Shown here in pieces: positions 53,732 to 61,458 of a DNA stretch of 64,000 bases (positions within the stretch are counted from its first letter, which is position 1; every line of letters starts with the position of its first letter). The translations under genes and the position numbers were made by a program. Below the pieces are notes generated by a model. That model did not search any database, was not told where the DNA came from, and saw nothing but the letters and a program-made list of their open reading frames with translations. The DNA lies in the NCBI GenBank assembly GCA_038210135.1, contig JBBQWZ010000040.1, positions 1 through 64,000 of the forward strand, in the 5' to 3' direction. Origin of the DNA: JBBQWZ01 sp038210135 (GTDB lineage: Bacteria > Acidobacteriota > Terriglobia > Bryobacterales > Bryobacteraceae).

Positions 53732-55549
53732 TCACGCCAATTTCAGATTCGTCGCTAGTTCGGTGTTGTTCGATTGTACTGGCGATGCGGCCCACTGGAG
53801 CTCGTAGAGCTTACGGTAAATTCCGTTCATCTGCAGGAGCTGCTGGTGTGTCCCGCTCTCGCGAAGCTGGCCTTTGTGCATCACAAAAATGCGGCTGGCG
53901 CGCTGGACGGTCGAGAGCCGGTGGGCGATGATCACCGAGGTTCGACCCGTGATCATGCGGTCGAGTGCTTCTCGCACGCGGAGTTCGGTTTCCGTGTCCA
54001 CGCTCGATGTCGCTTCGTCGAGGATAAGGAAGCGCGGATTGTGCGCCAGGGCGCGGGCGAAGCTGATCAGCTGTTTCTGGCCGGTCGAAAATCCGGCGCC
54101 GCGTTCGCGTACCGGCGAATGGAAGCCATCCGGCAAAGTTTCGATGAAATCGAGGAGATTCACTTGACGGGCGGATTCGCGAATGCCTTCCTCGGTGATG
54201 GCTTCGGTACCCAGGCGAATGTTGCCGCCGACCGTGCCTGTAAACAGATACGGATCCTGCAGGACGACGCCAAAGTAACGGCGCACCTCGTCGAGTCGGA
54301 GTTCGCGAAGGTCGACGCCGCCGATTTTGATCGCGCCCCGCTGAAGGTCGTAAAAGCGCAGCAACAGGCTGATGATGGTGGTTTTCCCGGCGCCCGTGTG
54401 CCCTACGACGGCGATGGTTTCGCCCGGTTCGATCCGGAAACTCAGGTCGCGCAGCACCCAGTCCTCGTCTTTGTAGGCGAACCACACATGCTCGAATTCG
54501 ATGGCGAGCGGGCCTTCAGGAAAGGAATGCGCTGCGGCCGGCGACGTGATTTTCGGGTCGGTATCAAGAAGTTTGAATATGCGTTCGGCCGCCGACATCG
54601 CCGATTGCAGGATGTTGTACTTCTCGCTGAGGTCCTGAATCGGCCGGAAGAAGCGGAGTCCGTATTGCAGGAAGGCGACCAGCACACCCAGCGTGATTGT
54701 GCCTTTTTGGATTCCGAATCCGGCCCAGGAAAGTAGCAGCGCAAGCGAAAGCATGCTCAGGAATTCGACCACCGGATAGAACCAGCCGTACGCCGTAACC
54801 GCGTCCTTGTAAGCGTCCATGTGGTCGTAGTTGATGGCGTCGAAATCCTTGCGGGCGCGCTCTTCCCGGTTGAAGAGCTGGACTACGCTCATTCCGGAAA
54901 CGTATTCCTGCAGGAACGAATTGATGCGGGCGACGGCAGTTCGGATGCGCCGGTTGCTCTTCTGTACCGTGCGGCGGAAGATCACCATCACACCGGCGAC
55001 GAAGGGCAGAACGGCGAGCAGCATCGCGGTCATCCCGGGACTCAGCTGGAACATGGCGATCAGCACGAAGCTCAGCATCAGCAGGTCACCGAAAATAGTG
55101 ACGAGGCCGGAGGAGAATAGCTCGTTGAGAACGTCCACATCGGTCGTGACGCGGGTAAGCAGGCGTCCCACTGGGTTGTGATCGTAGTAGGAAAGATCCA
55201 GACGCTGCAGCTTGTCCATCAGATCGCGGCGAAGGTCGAACATCGCCTGCTGGCCCGTCCGCTGCATCAGAAACGTCTGGACGAACTCGAACAGCATCTC
55301 GAAGAGGATCGTCCCGAGGTAAAGCAACGCGACCAGCGTGAGCCCCTCGAAGGCCGCCGCATCCGGCGGATGCGTCAAATAATGATCGATGGCGTAGCGG
55401 GTAAGGAGGGGTCCGGCGATTTGGAGGAGGCTTCCAATGAGCAGCAGCAGAAGCGAGATCGCGATGGTGCCGCGATAGGGCTTCATATAAAAGAGCAGCC
55501 TCCCCATCAAGCGGCTGTCGTACGCTTTGCCGAGTATTTCTTCTTCCAA
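53732..55549 (-). CDS. ABC exporter half-transporter, canonical-site type (TM288/YheH-like)
   Basis: The 605-residue half-exporter starts at TTG (the first usable start after an in-frame stop). Six membrane helices occupy about residues 20-330. The ATPase domain has Walker A GHTGAGKTT, signature FSTGQKQL, Walker B LILDEATSSVD with the catalytic Glu present, and H-loop IAHR. The Glu-bearing Walker B together with a non-LSGGQ signature is the pattern of the partner subunit in heterodimeric exporters such as TM287/288. No partner gene adjoins. The degenerate-site half at 26335-28077 is a plausible mate. Homodimer function is possible too. Confidence 0.9.
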   Translation of the reverse strand: MEEEILGKAYDSRLMGRLLFYMKPYRGTIAISLLLLLIGSLLQIAGPLLTRYAIDHYLTHPPDAAAFEGLTLVALLYLGTILFEMLFEFVQTFLMQRTGQQAMFDLRRDLMDKLQRLDLSYYDHNPVGRLLTRVTTDVDVLNELFSSGLVTIFGDLLMLSFVLIAMFQLSPGMTAMLLAVLPFVAGVMVIFRRTVQKSNRRIRTAVARINSFLQEYVSGMSVVQLFNREERARKDFDAINYDHMDAYKDAVTAYGWFYPVVEFLSMLSLALLLSWAGFGIQKGTITLGVLVAFLQYGLRFFRPIQDLSEKYNILQSAMSAAERIFKLLDTDPKITSPAAAHSFPEGPLAIEFEHVWFAYKDEDWVLRDLSFRIEPGETIAVVGHTGAGKTTIISLLLRFYDLQRGAIKIGGVDLRELRLDEVRRYFGVVLQDPYLFTGTVGGNIRLGTEAITEEGIRESARQVNLLDFIETLPDGFHSPVRERGAGFSTGQKQLISFARALAHNPRFLILDEATSSVDTETELRVREALDRMITGRTSVIIAHRLSTVQRASRIFVMHKGQLRESGTHQQLLQMNGIYRKLYELQWAASPVQSNNTELATNLKLA

Positions 55550-55624
55550 GTTTTCATTTTAACCGGGCGGACTGTTTTGTTTGTGCACAGGCCGCGGGCT
55601 ATGCCACTTCGCTAGAGTGAAGCT

Positions 55625-56521
55625 GTGAGCGAAATTCTTCTCGACGGCGTGATCGTCGTGGATAAACCGCGGGGCTGGTCGTCGCACGATGTCGTTAACA
55701 AAATTCGGCGGCTGGCGGGAACCAAGCGAGTGGGTCATCTGGGCACACTCGATCCGCTTGCCACCGGAGTGCTTCCGTTGGTTTTGAACCGGGCGACCCG
55801 GCTGGCACAGTTCTATACGCGGAACGACAAAAGCTACCGGGCGACGGTGCGATTCGGATTCGCGACCGACAGCTATGATTCGGACGGAAAGCCCCTCGGC
55901 GAGCCAATCGCGTTTGTCGCCTCCCGGGACGCTATCGAGCCGTGGCTTGAGAAATTCCGCGGCGATTTCGAACAGACGCCGCCGCCGGTTTCGGCGAAGA
56001 AAATTGCCGGAACGCCCGCCTACAAGTTGGCGCGCAAAAACATAACGTTCGAGCTGAAGGCGGTTCCGGTATCGGTGACGCGCCTCGAATTGTTGTCGGT
56101 CGACGGTGCCGAAGCCGTGATCGAGATGGACTGCTCGGCGGGAACCTACGTCCGAAGCATCGCACATGAGTTCGGCGCGCTGGCGGAATGCGGAGCGCAC
56201 CTCTCGGCCCTGCGCCGGGTGCGGTCCGGCGAATTCCACGAATCGCAATCATACACTTTGGAGTCGCTCGAAGCCTTGGCGAAGGCGGACCGGTTAGCGG
56301 AAGCCTTGATGCCGGCGGCGGAATTGCTACCTGCCATGCCGGCCGAAATCGTGGACGCCATCACCGAAGGACAAATCCGCCAGGGGCGCGACTTCCGCGT
56401 ATCGCCGTTCCATGGGGCGAAGGGCGCTCCGTTCGTAAAGGCGCTTTCGGCGGCGGGCCAATTGATCGCCATCGGCGAGGCGCGCATGCCGAATCTGTAT
56501 CATCCGCTGCTGGTGCTGTGA
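55625..56521 (+). CDS. truB: tRNA pseudouridine(55) synthase
   Basis: The enzyme isomerises uridine 55 of the T-loop in tRNA. The 298-residue protein starts at GTG and shows DKPRGWSSHDVVNKIRR, the catalytic Asp in GHLGTLDPLATGVLP near residue 42, KSYRATVRFG, PPVSAKKIAG and GTYVRSIAHEFG, which are the standard TruB motifs. No rbfA or ribF is adjacent. It is divergent from the ABC half-exporter gene. Confidence 0.96.
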   Translation: MSEILLDGVIVVDKPRGWSSHDVVNKIRRLAGTKRVGHLGTLDPLATGVLPLVLNRATRLAQFYTRNDKSYRATVRFGFATDSYDSDGKPLGEPIAFVASRDAIEPWLEKFRGDFEQTPPPVSAKKIAGTPAYKLARKNITFELKAVPVSVTRLELLSVDGAEAVIEMDCSAGTYVRSIAHEFGALAECGAHLSALRRVRSGEFHESQSYTLESLEALAKADRLAEALMPAAELLPAMPAEIVDAITEGQIRQGRDFRVSPFHGAKGAPFVKALSAAGQLIAIGEARMPNLYHPLLVL

Positions 56522-56594
56522 ACCGCGAGGCCGTGAATAATCTTTAATCGGATACTCCGCCTACCTTCATCCTGATTGGCTATTCTAAAAGCCA

Positions 56595-56921
56595 ATGCGG
56601 CAGCTTCGTGCACTGGTCTTTGTCCTGTTCTGCGGTCTCCCTATCGGCGCTCGCGCTGCGCAGGAGGACGCGCCGGCGAAGAAAGCGGATGTCGATACTT
56701 TCTTCTCAGGCACAGTGGCGGAATTTAACGAAAAGAAACTGGTGGTACTGCGAACCGTGCTGGGACAGCCCGAGAAGCATACCTTCCTGATCGATGAGAC
56801 GACCAAGATGGATGGGAAGATGAAGCTCAAGATTCGAGTGACAGTGAAGTTTGAGCCGAGCGATGACGGCGATGTCGCGAAGCTGGTGAAGGTCCGTCCG
56901 CCAACCACGAAAAAGAAGTAG
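56595..56921 (+). CDS. Small secreted protein, unknown function
   Basis: The 108-residue protein has a signal peptide (LRALVFVLFCGLPIGARAA) and a small beta-rich core: FFSGTVAEFNEKKLVVLRT, HTFLIDETTKMDG and IRVTVKFEPSDDGDVAKLV. This resembles OB-like DUF5666-type secreted domains. It ends in KKK. The start codon lies within a 7-bp inverted repeat (ATTGGCT...AGCCAAT, 56575-56596). No ribosome site is visible. Downstream, from 56922 to 57121, nothing was recognised. Confidence 0.72.
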   Translation: MRQLRALVFVLFCGLPIGARAAQEDAPAKKADVDTFFSGTVAEFNEKKLVVLRTVLGQPEKHTFLIDETTKMDGKMKLKIRVTVKFEPSDDGDVAKLVKVRPPTTKKK

Positions 56922-57121
56922 CCCCTGCTCGTTTGAGTGCGCAATCGATTTTCGGCCCGTGAACCAAATTACGTAATCTCCAAATCGGTCGCCAAAAAAT
57001 CGTATTCCCGCTCAACTCGTTTGAAACAATTTTGCATCCAAACGGCTCCTATTCTCCAGTAGGAAGTCTGCGCAGCGTGTGGATGTCCGCGTATTTCTGT
57101 CGGAGGAAGTGGGAAATTGAA

Positions 57122-57517
57122 ACGGGTTCCGCCGGACGATAAGCCGGTTTTTGTGCCTCGCTTGCGCGAGGTGGCAGCCATTCCTCTCGACCGTTCATTA
57201 CTGAACGGCTCTAGCAACCTACCCGGAAGTCGTAACGGAGCGGGCCGCTCCTGCTCCCCTATTTGGTCTTGCTCCGCATGGGGTTTTGCCTGCCAGCCGC
57301 ATTACTGCGGCCGCGGTGCGCTCTTACCGCACCTTTTCACCCTTACCGCGGCGGTTTCCCGCTACGGCGGTACATTTTCTGTGCCACTTTCCGTAGAATC
57401 CGCTTTGAGCGAATCCCCCCGGCCGTTAGCCGGCATGGTGCCCTATGGAGACCGGACTTTCCTCCCTGGTGCTGGCCGAAACCAGATTCGGGCGGCTGCC
57501 TGTGCGACGGAACCCGG
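57122..57517 (-). ncRNA. rnpB: RNase P RNA (type A)
   Basis: On the minus strand the sequence has the conserved core of bacterial RNase P RNA. The P4-forming GAGGAAAGTCCGG appears at 57464-57452, followed by AGGGTGAAAAGGTGCGGTAA, GAGCAAGACCAAATAGG, GAGGAATGGCTGCCACC and near the 3' end AACCGGCTTAT (57140 region). The ends GGGTTCCG and CGGAACCC pair to form P1, which sets the limits at about 57516 and 57123. It is the catalytic subunit that trims tRNA 5' leaders. Short open frames here are incidental. Confidence 0.93.
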
Positions 57518-57736
57518 AACTAGTATGACAGGCGTAGGGCGGGAAGAGTATGATGTTCGTTGAGAATGGAGCGCCAGGGGTTGGCGCCCCTTCATGATTG
57601 CTGGCAACAAATAGGCTTCCCGATGTTTCAAACACGGCAAGCTCCGAATGGCGCAGCCTCATGAAATATCGTGTAATCTAAAGTAGTTGTATCAGCTGTG
57701 GTTGTTTTCGGTGACGGTCATTGAGGAGGATAGAAA

Positions 57737-60700
57737 ATGTATAAGAGGTTAGCGGCACTACTCGCGCTCATGATGCTCGGTAGCATCATGATGTTCGGGC
57801 AGGGCTTAGATACCCGAGGTTTTACGAAAGACGATTGGGAAGAAGTCAATTTCGACTTCAATTCCGCAGTGATGACGGACGGCTTTCCGAGCCTGTTGCG
57901 GCTCGCGGAATTACTGCAGAAAAATCCCGGTTATAAAGTGAAGGTCGAGGGCCACACGGATAATCTTGGATCCGTGGCGGCGAACGAAAAACTGGGCATG
58001 GCTCGCGCGAACGCTGTCAAAGACTTCCTGGTGAAGTACGGCGCGCGGCCGAATCAGATTGAAACGTCCACCCGCGGCAAAAGCCAGCCTCGCGCCCAAG
58101 GCGCGAAGTCGGTCTATAGCCCCACCGATGAAGCCCGCTGGATGAACCGGCGCGTGGTCATCTCGGTGATGGACGACAAGGGCAACACGGTTTCAGCGGG
58201 CGGCATGGGCGATGCGATTCGCTCGATGCAGCCGCAGACCGCGCAGAACAGCGGCCTGGGCCGCAACTGCTGCGACGAAGTGCTGCGCCGCTTGGACAAA
58301 CTGGACGAGATCGCAAAGATGCTGAAGGATCTGGCGGATCAAAACGCCGGCCTGCGGCGTGAAATCGATGCGTTAAAGAACGGCCAGACGGCGATGGAAA
58401 ACCGGGTTGCGCGTCCGACGCCGATGCCGGTCGATCAGACGCCGGTTCGCGCTGCCGCTCTTCCCGCACCGAAGGGTGAGAGCCCGTTCCAACTGCTCGG
58501 TGTGAACGTGGGCGCCGACCAGAATGGCGACGTAACCTTCAGCGGCAAGGGCCGCTTCTTCCAGCCGTTCGCCGCTCATTTCGCGGTTCAGGCGCAGGGA
58601 GAATATCTATACTTCAAGTCGGCGAAGGAAGGCCAGTTCGATATCGGTCTTGTGGACCGCGTCGGCAAGCACTTCCAGGCGGGCTTGTTCTCGAGCTTCA
58701 AGCACGTTCAACTGCAGGGTATGGCGGCGGGCGGAACTCTCGGCCAGGCCTCGCTCTCCTTGGACTACCTGTTCAAGTACGGACGCATCGGCGCGTTCGG
58801 CACCAAGGCGTTCATGGATAACTCCATCGTGAATAGCGCGAGTCCGACCATCAACGGCTTGCTCGCTGTGAACGTGATCAACGAGACCTACTTGAAAGTC
58901 GTCGATCAGGTTGGAATCAGCACGACCCTGCCGCTGTGGGGACGCAGTTACTTTGAAGGCAACATCGGATATCTGAAGAGCTTCGGCCACGCGGATCGTC
59001 CGGGCGGCACCTTCCGCATCGTGTATCCGGTCACGGATCACGTCGCTCTCACCGCCGAGGGCGGCATCAACGAAACCATGCTGACCCGCGATACGACGGG
59101 CCGCGCGGTGTTCGGCGTGCAGTTTGGAAACTTCCAGAAGCCGCGCGAATATCTGGCTTCCTCGACGCCGGTTCCGGTTGACGTTCCACGCGTTCGCTAC
59201 GAAGTGCTGACGCGCACCATCCGCAAAGGCAACTCTCCTCCGGTCGCGGACGCGGGTCCGGAGCAATCTGGAATCAACGCCGGTCAAGTGACGCTGGATG
59301 GTTCGGCGTCCTACGATCCGGATGGCGACCCGATCACCTTCCAGTGGATTCAGGAAGCGGGCCCGACGGTGTCGTTGAGCGCTCCGACTTCAGCGAAAAC
59401 TAGCTTCACGGCAGCAGCCGGAGTCGCTTACTCCTTCCGCCTGGTTGTGAAAGATTCGTTCGGCGCCATCGGCCAGGCACGAGTCCGCGTAACGGCGAAG
59501 GCAGCCGACCGCGCCCAGGTGTTGGTCTTCACAGCCAATCCGACGACCATCGCTCCGGGTCAAACTTCGACCCTCGCGTGGCGGACGCTGAACGCCGATA
59601 CGGTAACGATCACCAATATCAATGGCACGGGCCCGACCACGGTCGCGCCTAACGGAACGGTGGTTGTGGCTCCGAAGGTCACGACGACGTACGTGATTGT
59701 TGCCAAGAACTCGGTGAATGAAGATTCGTCGAGCGTCGCGGTGGTGGTCCAGGCCGCTCCGGTCGCTTTGATGAGCTGCTTCGCGCAGCCGAGCAACATC
59801 ACCCTGGGTGAAGCATCCACATTGTTCTGGCAGTCGCAAGGCGCGGACACGGTGACGATCACTCCGGGCGTCGGCAAGGTTGGGTTGAGCGGCAGCACTG
59901 CCGTTTCTCCGACCACCACGACGCAATACACGGTAACGGCGACGGGCGCCGGCGGAACGGCAACGTGCACCATCGGTGTCGCGGTAACCGCTCCGGATAA
60001 GCCGCGCATCATCAAGTTCGCCGCGTCTCCGGCGACCATCAAGCGGGGCGATAAGTCCACGCTGCTTTGGATCGTGGAGAACGCGACGAAGGTGACCATC
60101 GACTCGCTGGGCGACGTTTCTCTGTCGGGCACGCAGGACGTGCAGCCCACGGTGACGACGACCTACAACATCACCGCTTCGAACGCCGGCGGCAGCGTCT
60201 CGGCGACGACGACGGTGACGGTGACGTTCGTCCCGGATCCGCAGATCGTATTGTTCTCGGCGAATCCGACCAACTCACCGGCTCCGGGTACGGACATCCG
60301 GCTGACTTGCACGGCGATCAACGCGGCGACGTTATATATCGCTGGTGATGGTCCGCGGCCGGCTCCGTCCACGTTGGTAGTGGTCCGTCCCACGGTCACG
60401 ACCGACTACACTTGCACTGCGAACGGCTTGAACGGCACGCAGATCTCGAAGACCATTACCGTCACGGTGGGTAACACTCCGCCGGCCGGTACCCCGCCCA
60501 CCATCATCTTCACGGGCGGCAGCTCGCAGCGGACTGCGTTTACGTCGAACACCATCGACGCCAGCGGCAGCTTCAGCTCGAGCGGCGACGGTCCGTTGAA
60601 GTTCCAATGGAGCGCTCGTAACGATCAGGGAACGATCGTCAGCGGACAGGGATCCCCGATCATCCAGGTGACTGTGCCTGCGGCGAACGGATTCTACTAC

Positions 60701-60808
60701 TTCGATCTGACGGTAACCGACGCGAAGGGCCGGACGACGGTAGCAACGTTGACGTTGCAATACGTACCGATCCCTAGCTCTACGTCGAAGGCGACGGTAA
60801 AGAAGTAA
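57737..60808 (+). CDS. OmpA domain-barrel-PKD/Ig repeat outer-membrane protein
   Basis: The 1023-residue protein has AGGAGG 8 bases before the ATG. Order of parts: signal peptide (1-22); OmpA peptidoglycan-binding domain (about 35-150, with VEGHTDNLGSVAANEKLG and WMNRRVVISV); a coiled-coil-like helix (around 185-215); a probable beta-barrel (about 240-480, alternating FQPFAAHFAVQAQGEYLYF-type strands); a PKD domain (about 500-590, with LDGSASYDPDGDPITFQW); three or four Ig-like repeats each opening like ANPTTIAPGQTSTLAW; and a final PKD-like module. E. coli OmpA has the barrel first and the OmpA domain last, so this order is reversed. It probably tethers the outer membrane to peptidoglycan and displays surface modules. 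A terminator follows. Confidence 0.85.
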   Translation: MYKRLAALLALMMLGSIMMFGQGLDTRGFTKDDWEEVNFDFNSAVMTDGFPSLLRLAELLQKNPGYKVKVEGHTDNLGSVAANEKLGMARANAVKDFLVKYGARPNQIETSTRGKSQPRAQGAKSVYSPTDEARWMNRRVVISVMDDKGNTVSAGGMGDAIRSMQPQTAQNSGLGRNCCDEVLRRLDKLDEIAKMLKDLADQNAGLRREIDALKNGQTAMENRVARPTPMPVDQTPVRAAALPAPKGESPFQLLGVNVGADQNGDVTFSGKGRFFQPFAAHFAVQAQGEYLYFKSAKEGQFDIGLVDRVGKHFQAGLFSSFKHVQLQGMAAGGTLGQASLSLDYLFKYGRIGAFGTKAFMDNSIVNSASPTINGLLAVNVINETYLKVVDQVGISTTLPLWGRSYFEGNIGYLKSFGHADRPGGTFRIVYPVTDHVALTAEGGINETMLTRDTTGRAVFGVQFGNFQKPREYLASSTPVPVDVPRVRYEVLTRTIRKGNSPPVADAGPEQSGINAGQVTLDGSASYDPDGDPITFQWIQEAGPTVSLSAPTSAKTSFTAAAGVAYSFRLVVKDSFGAIGQARVRVTAKAADRAQVLVFTANPTTIAPGQTSTLAWRTLNADTVTITNINGTGPTTVAPNGTVVVAPKVTTTYVIVAKNSVNEDSSSVAVVVQAAPVALMSCFAQPSNITLGEASTLFWQSQGADTVTITPGVGKVGLSGSTAVSPTTTTQYTVTATGAGGTATCTIGVAVTAPDKPRIIKFAASPATIKRGDKSTLLWIVENATKVTIDSLGDVSLSGTQDVQPTVTTTYNITASNAGGSVSATTTVTVTFVPDPQIVLFSANPTNSPAPGTDIRLTCTAINAATLYIAGDGPRPAPSTLVVVRPTVTTDYTCTANGLNGTQISKTITVTVGNTPPAGTPPTIIFTGGSSQRTAFTSNTIDASGSFSSSGDGPLKFQWSARNDQGTIVSGQGSPIIQVTVPAANGFYYFDLTVTDAKGRTTVATLTLQYVPIPSSTSKATVKK

Positions 60809-60834
60809 GCCGGATCTTCCGGTAGTCGGAAAGC

Positions 60835-60873
60835 AAACGGGATGCGGAGTGATCCGCATCCCGTTTTGTTTTT
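60835..60873 (+). terminator. Intrinsic terminator after the OmpA-chimera gene
   Basis: AAACGGGATGCGG-AGTGAT-CCGCATCCCGTTT is a perfect 13-bp stem followed by TGTTTTT. It lies 27 bases after the stop, and just before the stop of the convergent cupin gene. Confidence 0.92.
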
Positions 60874-60889
60874 ACCTGAGTTTTTCGGT

Positions 60890-61294
60890 TTAGGCTTTGT
60901 TGCCGCGAAGAGCGAGGACGAAGTAGTGGGCGCGATCGTCGCCGACGTTCCGCCAGCCGTGGAGTTCGTTCGACGCGACGAAAGCGACGCCGCCTGGCCC
61001 GACACGCGAGGCTTTTCCGTTGATGTTGACTTCCATCGTGCCCTGCCGGATCAGGATCATTTCTTCCTGGATGTGGCGATGGGCGCCGTGCGGTTCGTCG
61101 CCAGGGGCGAGTTCCGTCTCGTGGAGCTCGATTTCGAAGCCGGTGTGAGTCTTGCCTGTGAAAACGGCGCGTGTCTTGCCTTTGAGCGGAAGCTCTTCGA
61201 ATCGCCAGGTGCTCGAAGGCTGCGCTGGACTTTGCGCGTGCGCGGCGGCAGCGGCGGCGAGGAAAAGGGCGAGGTCGCGGCGGGAAGTTTTCAT
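60890..61294 (-). CDS. Cupin-domain protein with Tat leader
   Basis: The 134-residue protein starts at MKTSRRDLALFLAAAAAAHAQ, a twin-arginine leader; a longer frame upstream lacks such logic. One cupin barrel follows, with metal-binding residues in PHGAHRHIQEEMILIRQG and NELHGWRNVG. It is a small single-domain cupin of unknown substrate, exported. Confidence 0.85.
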   Translation of the reverse strand: MKTSRRDLALFLAAAAAAHAQSPAQPSSTWRFEELPLKGKTRAVFTGKTHTGFEIELHETELAPGDEPHGAHRHIQEEMILIRQGTMEVNINGKASRVGPGGVAFVASNELHGWRNVGDDRAHYFVLALRGNKA

Positions 61295-61364
61295 GCGCAA
61301 AGTATAGCCGAACGGAAGGCTTGGGGCGTTCGATTTACTAAATTGCGAAGTGAGCAATCAGTAT

Positions 61365-61458
61365 CGGGTGGCATAGGCCTCCGGCCTGTGCTCGGGTGGC
61401 ATAGCCCTCCGGCCTGTGCTGCGTGTCCTGAACGCACAGGCCCCCGGCCTATTCCACC
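61365..61458. repeat. Short dispersed repeat: two direct copies plus one inverted copy
   Basis: CGGGTGGCATAGGCCTCCGG with CCTGTGCT occurs at 61365-61392 and again with two changes at 61393-61420. A third copy lies inverted at 61434-61458 (GCACAGGCCCCCGGCCTATT then CCACC). Direct and inverted copies can fold into a long hairpin. Such GGTGGCATAGGCYTCCGGCCTGTG-like elements are common between genes in Acidobacteria. Confidence 0.75.

Noticed and set aside
57117..57563. Open frames in the RNase P RNA region
   Set aside because: The sequence is a structural RNA with conserved core elements on the minus strand; the frames are incidental.
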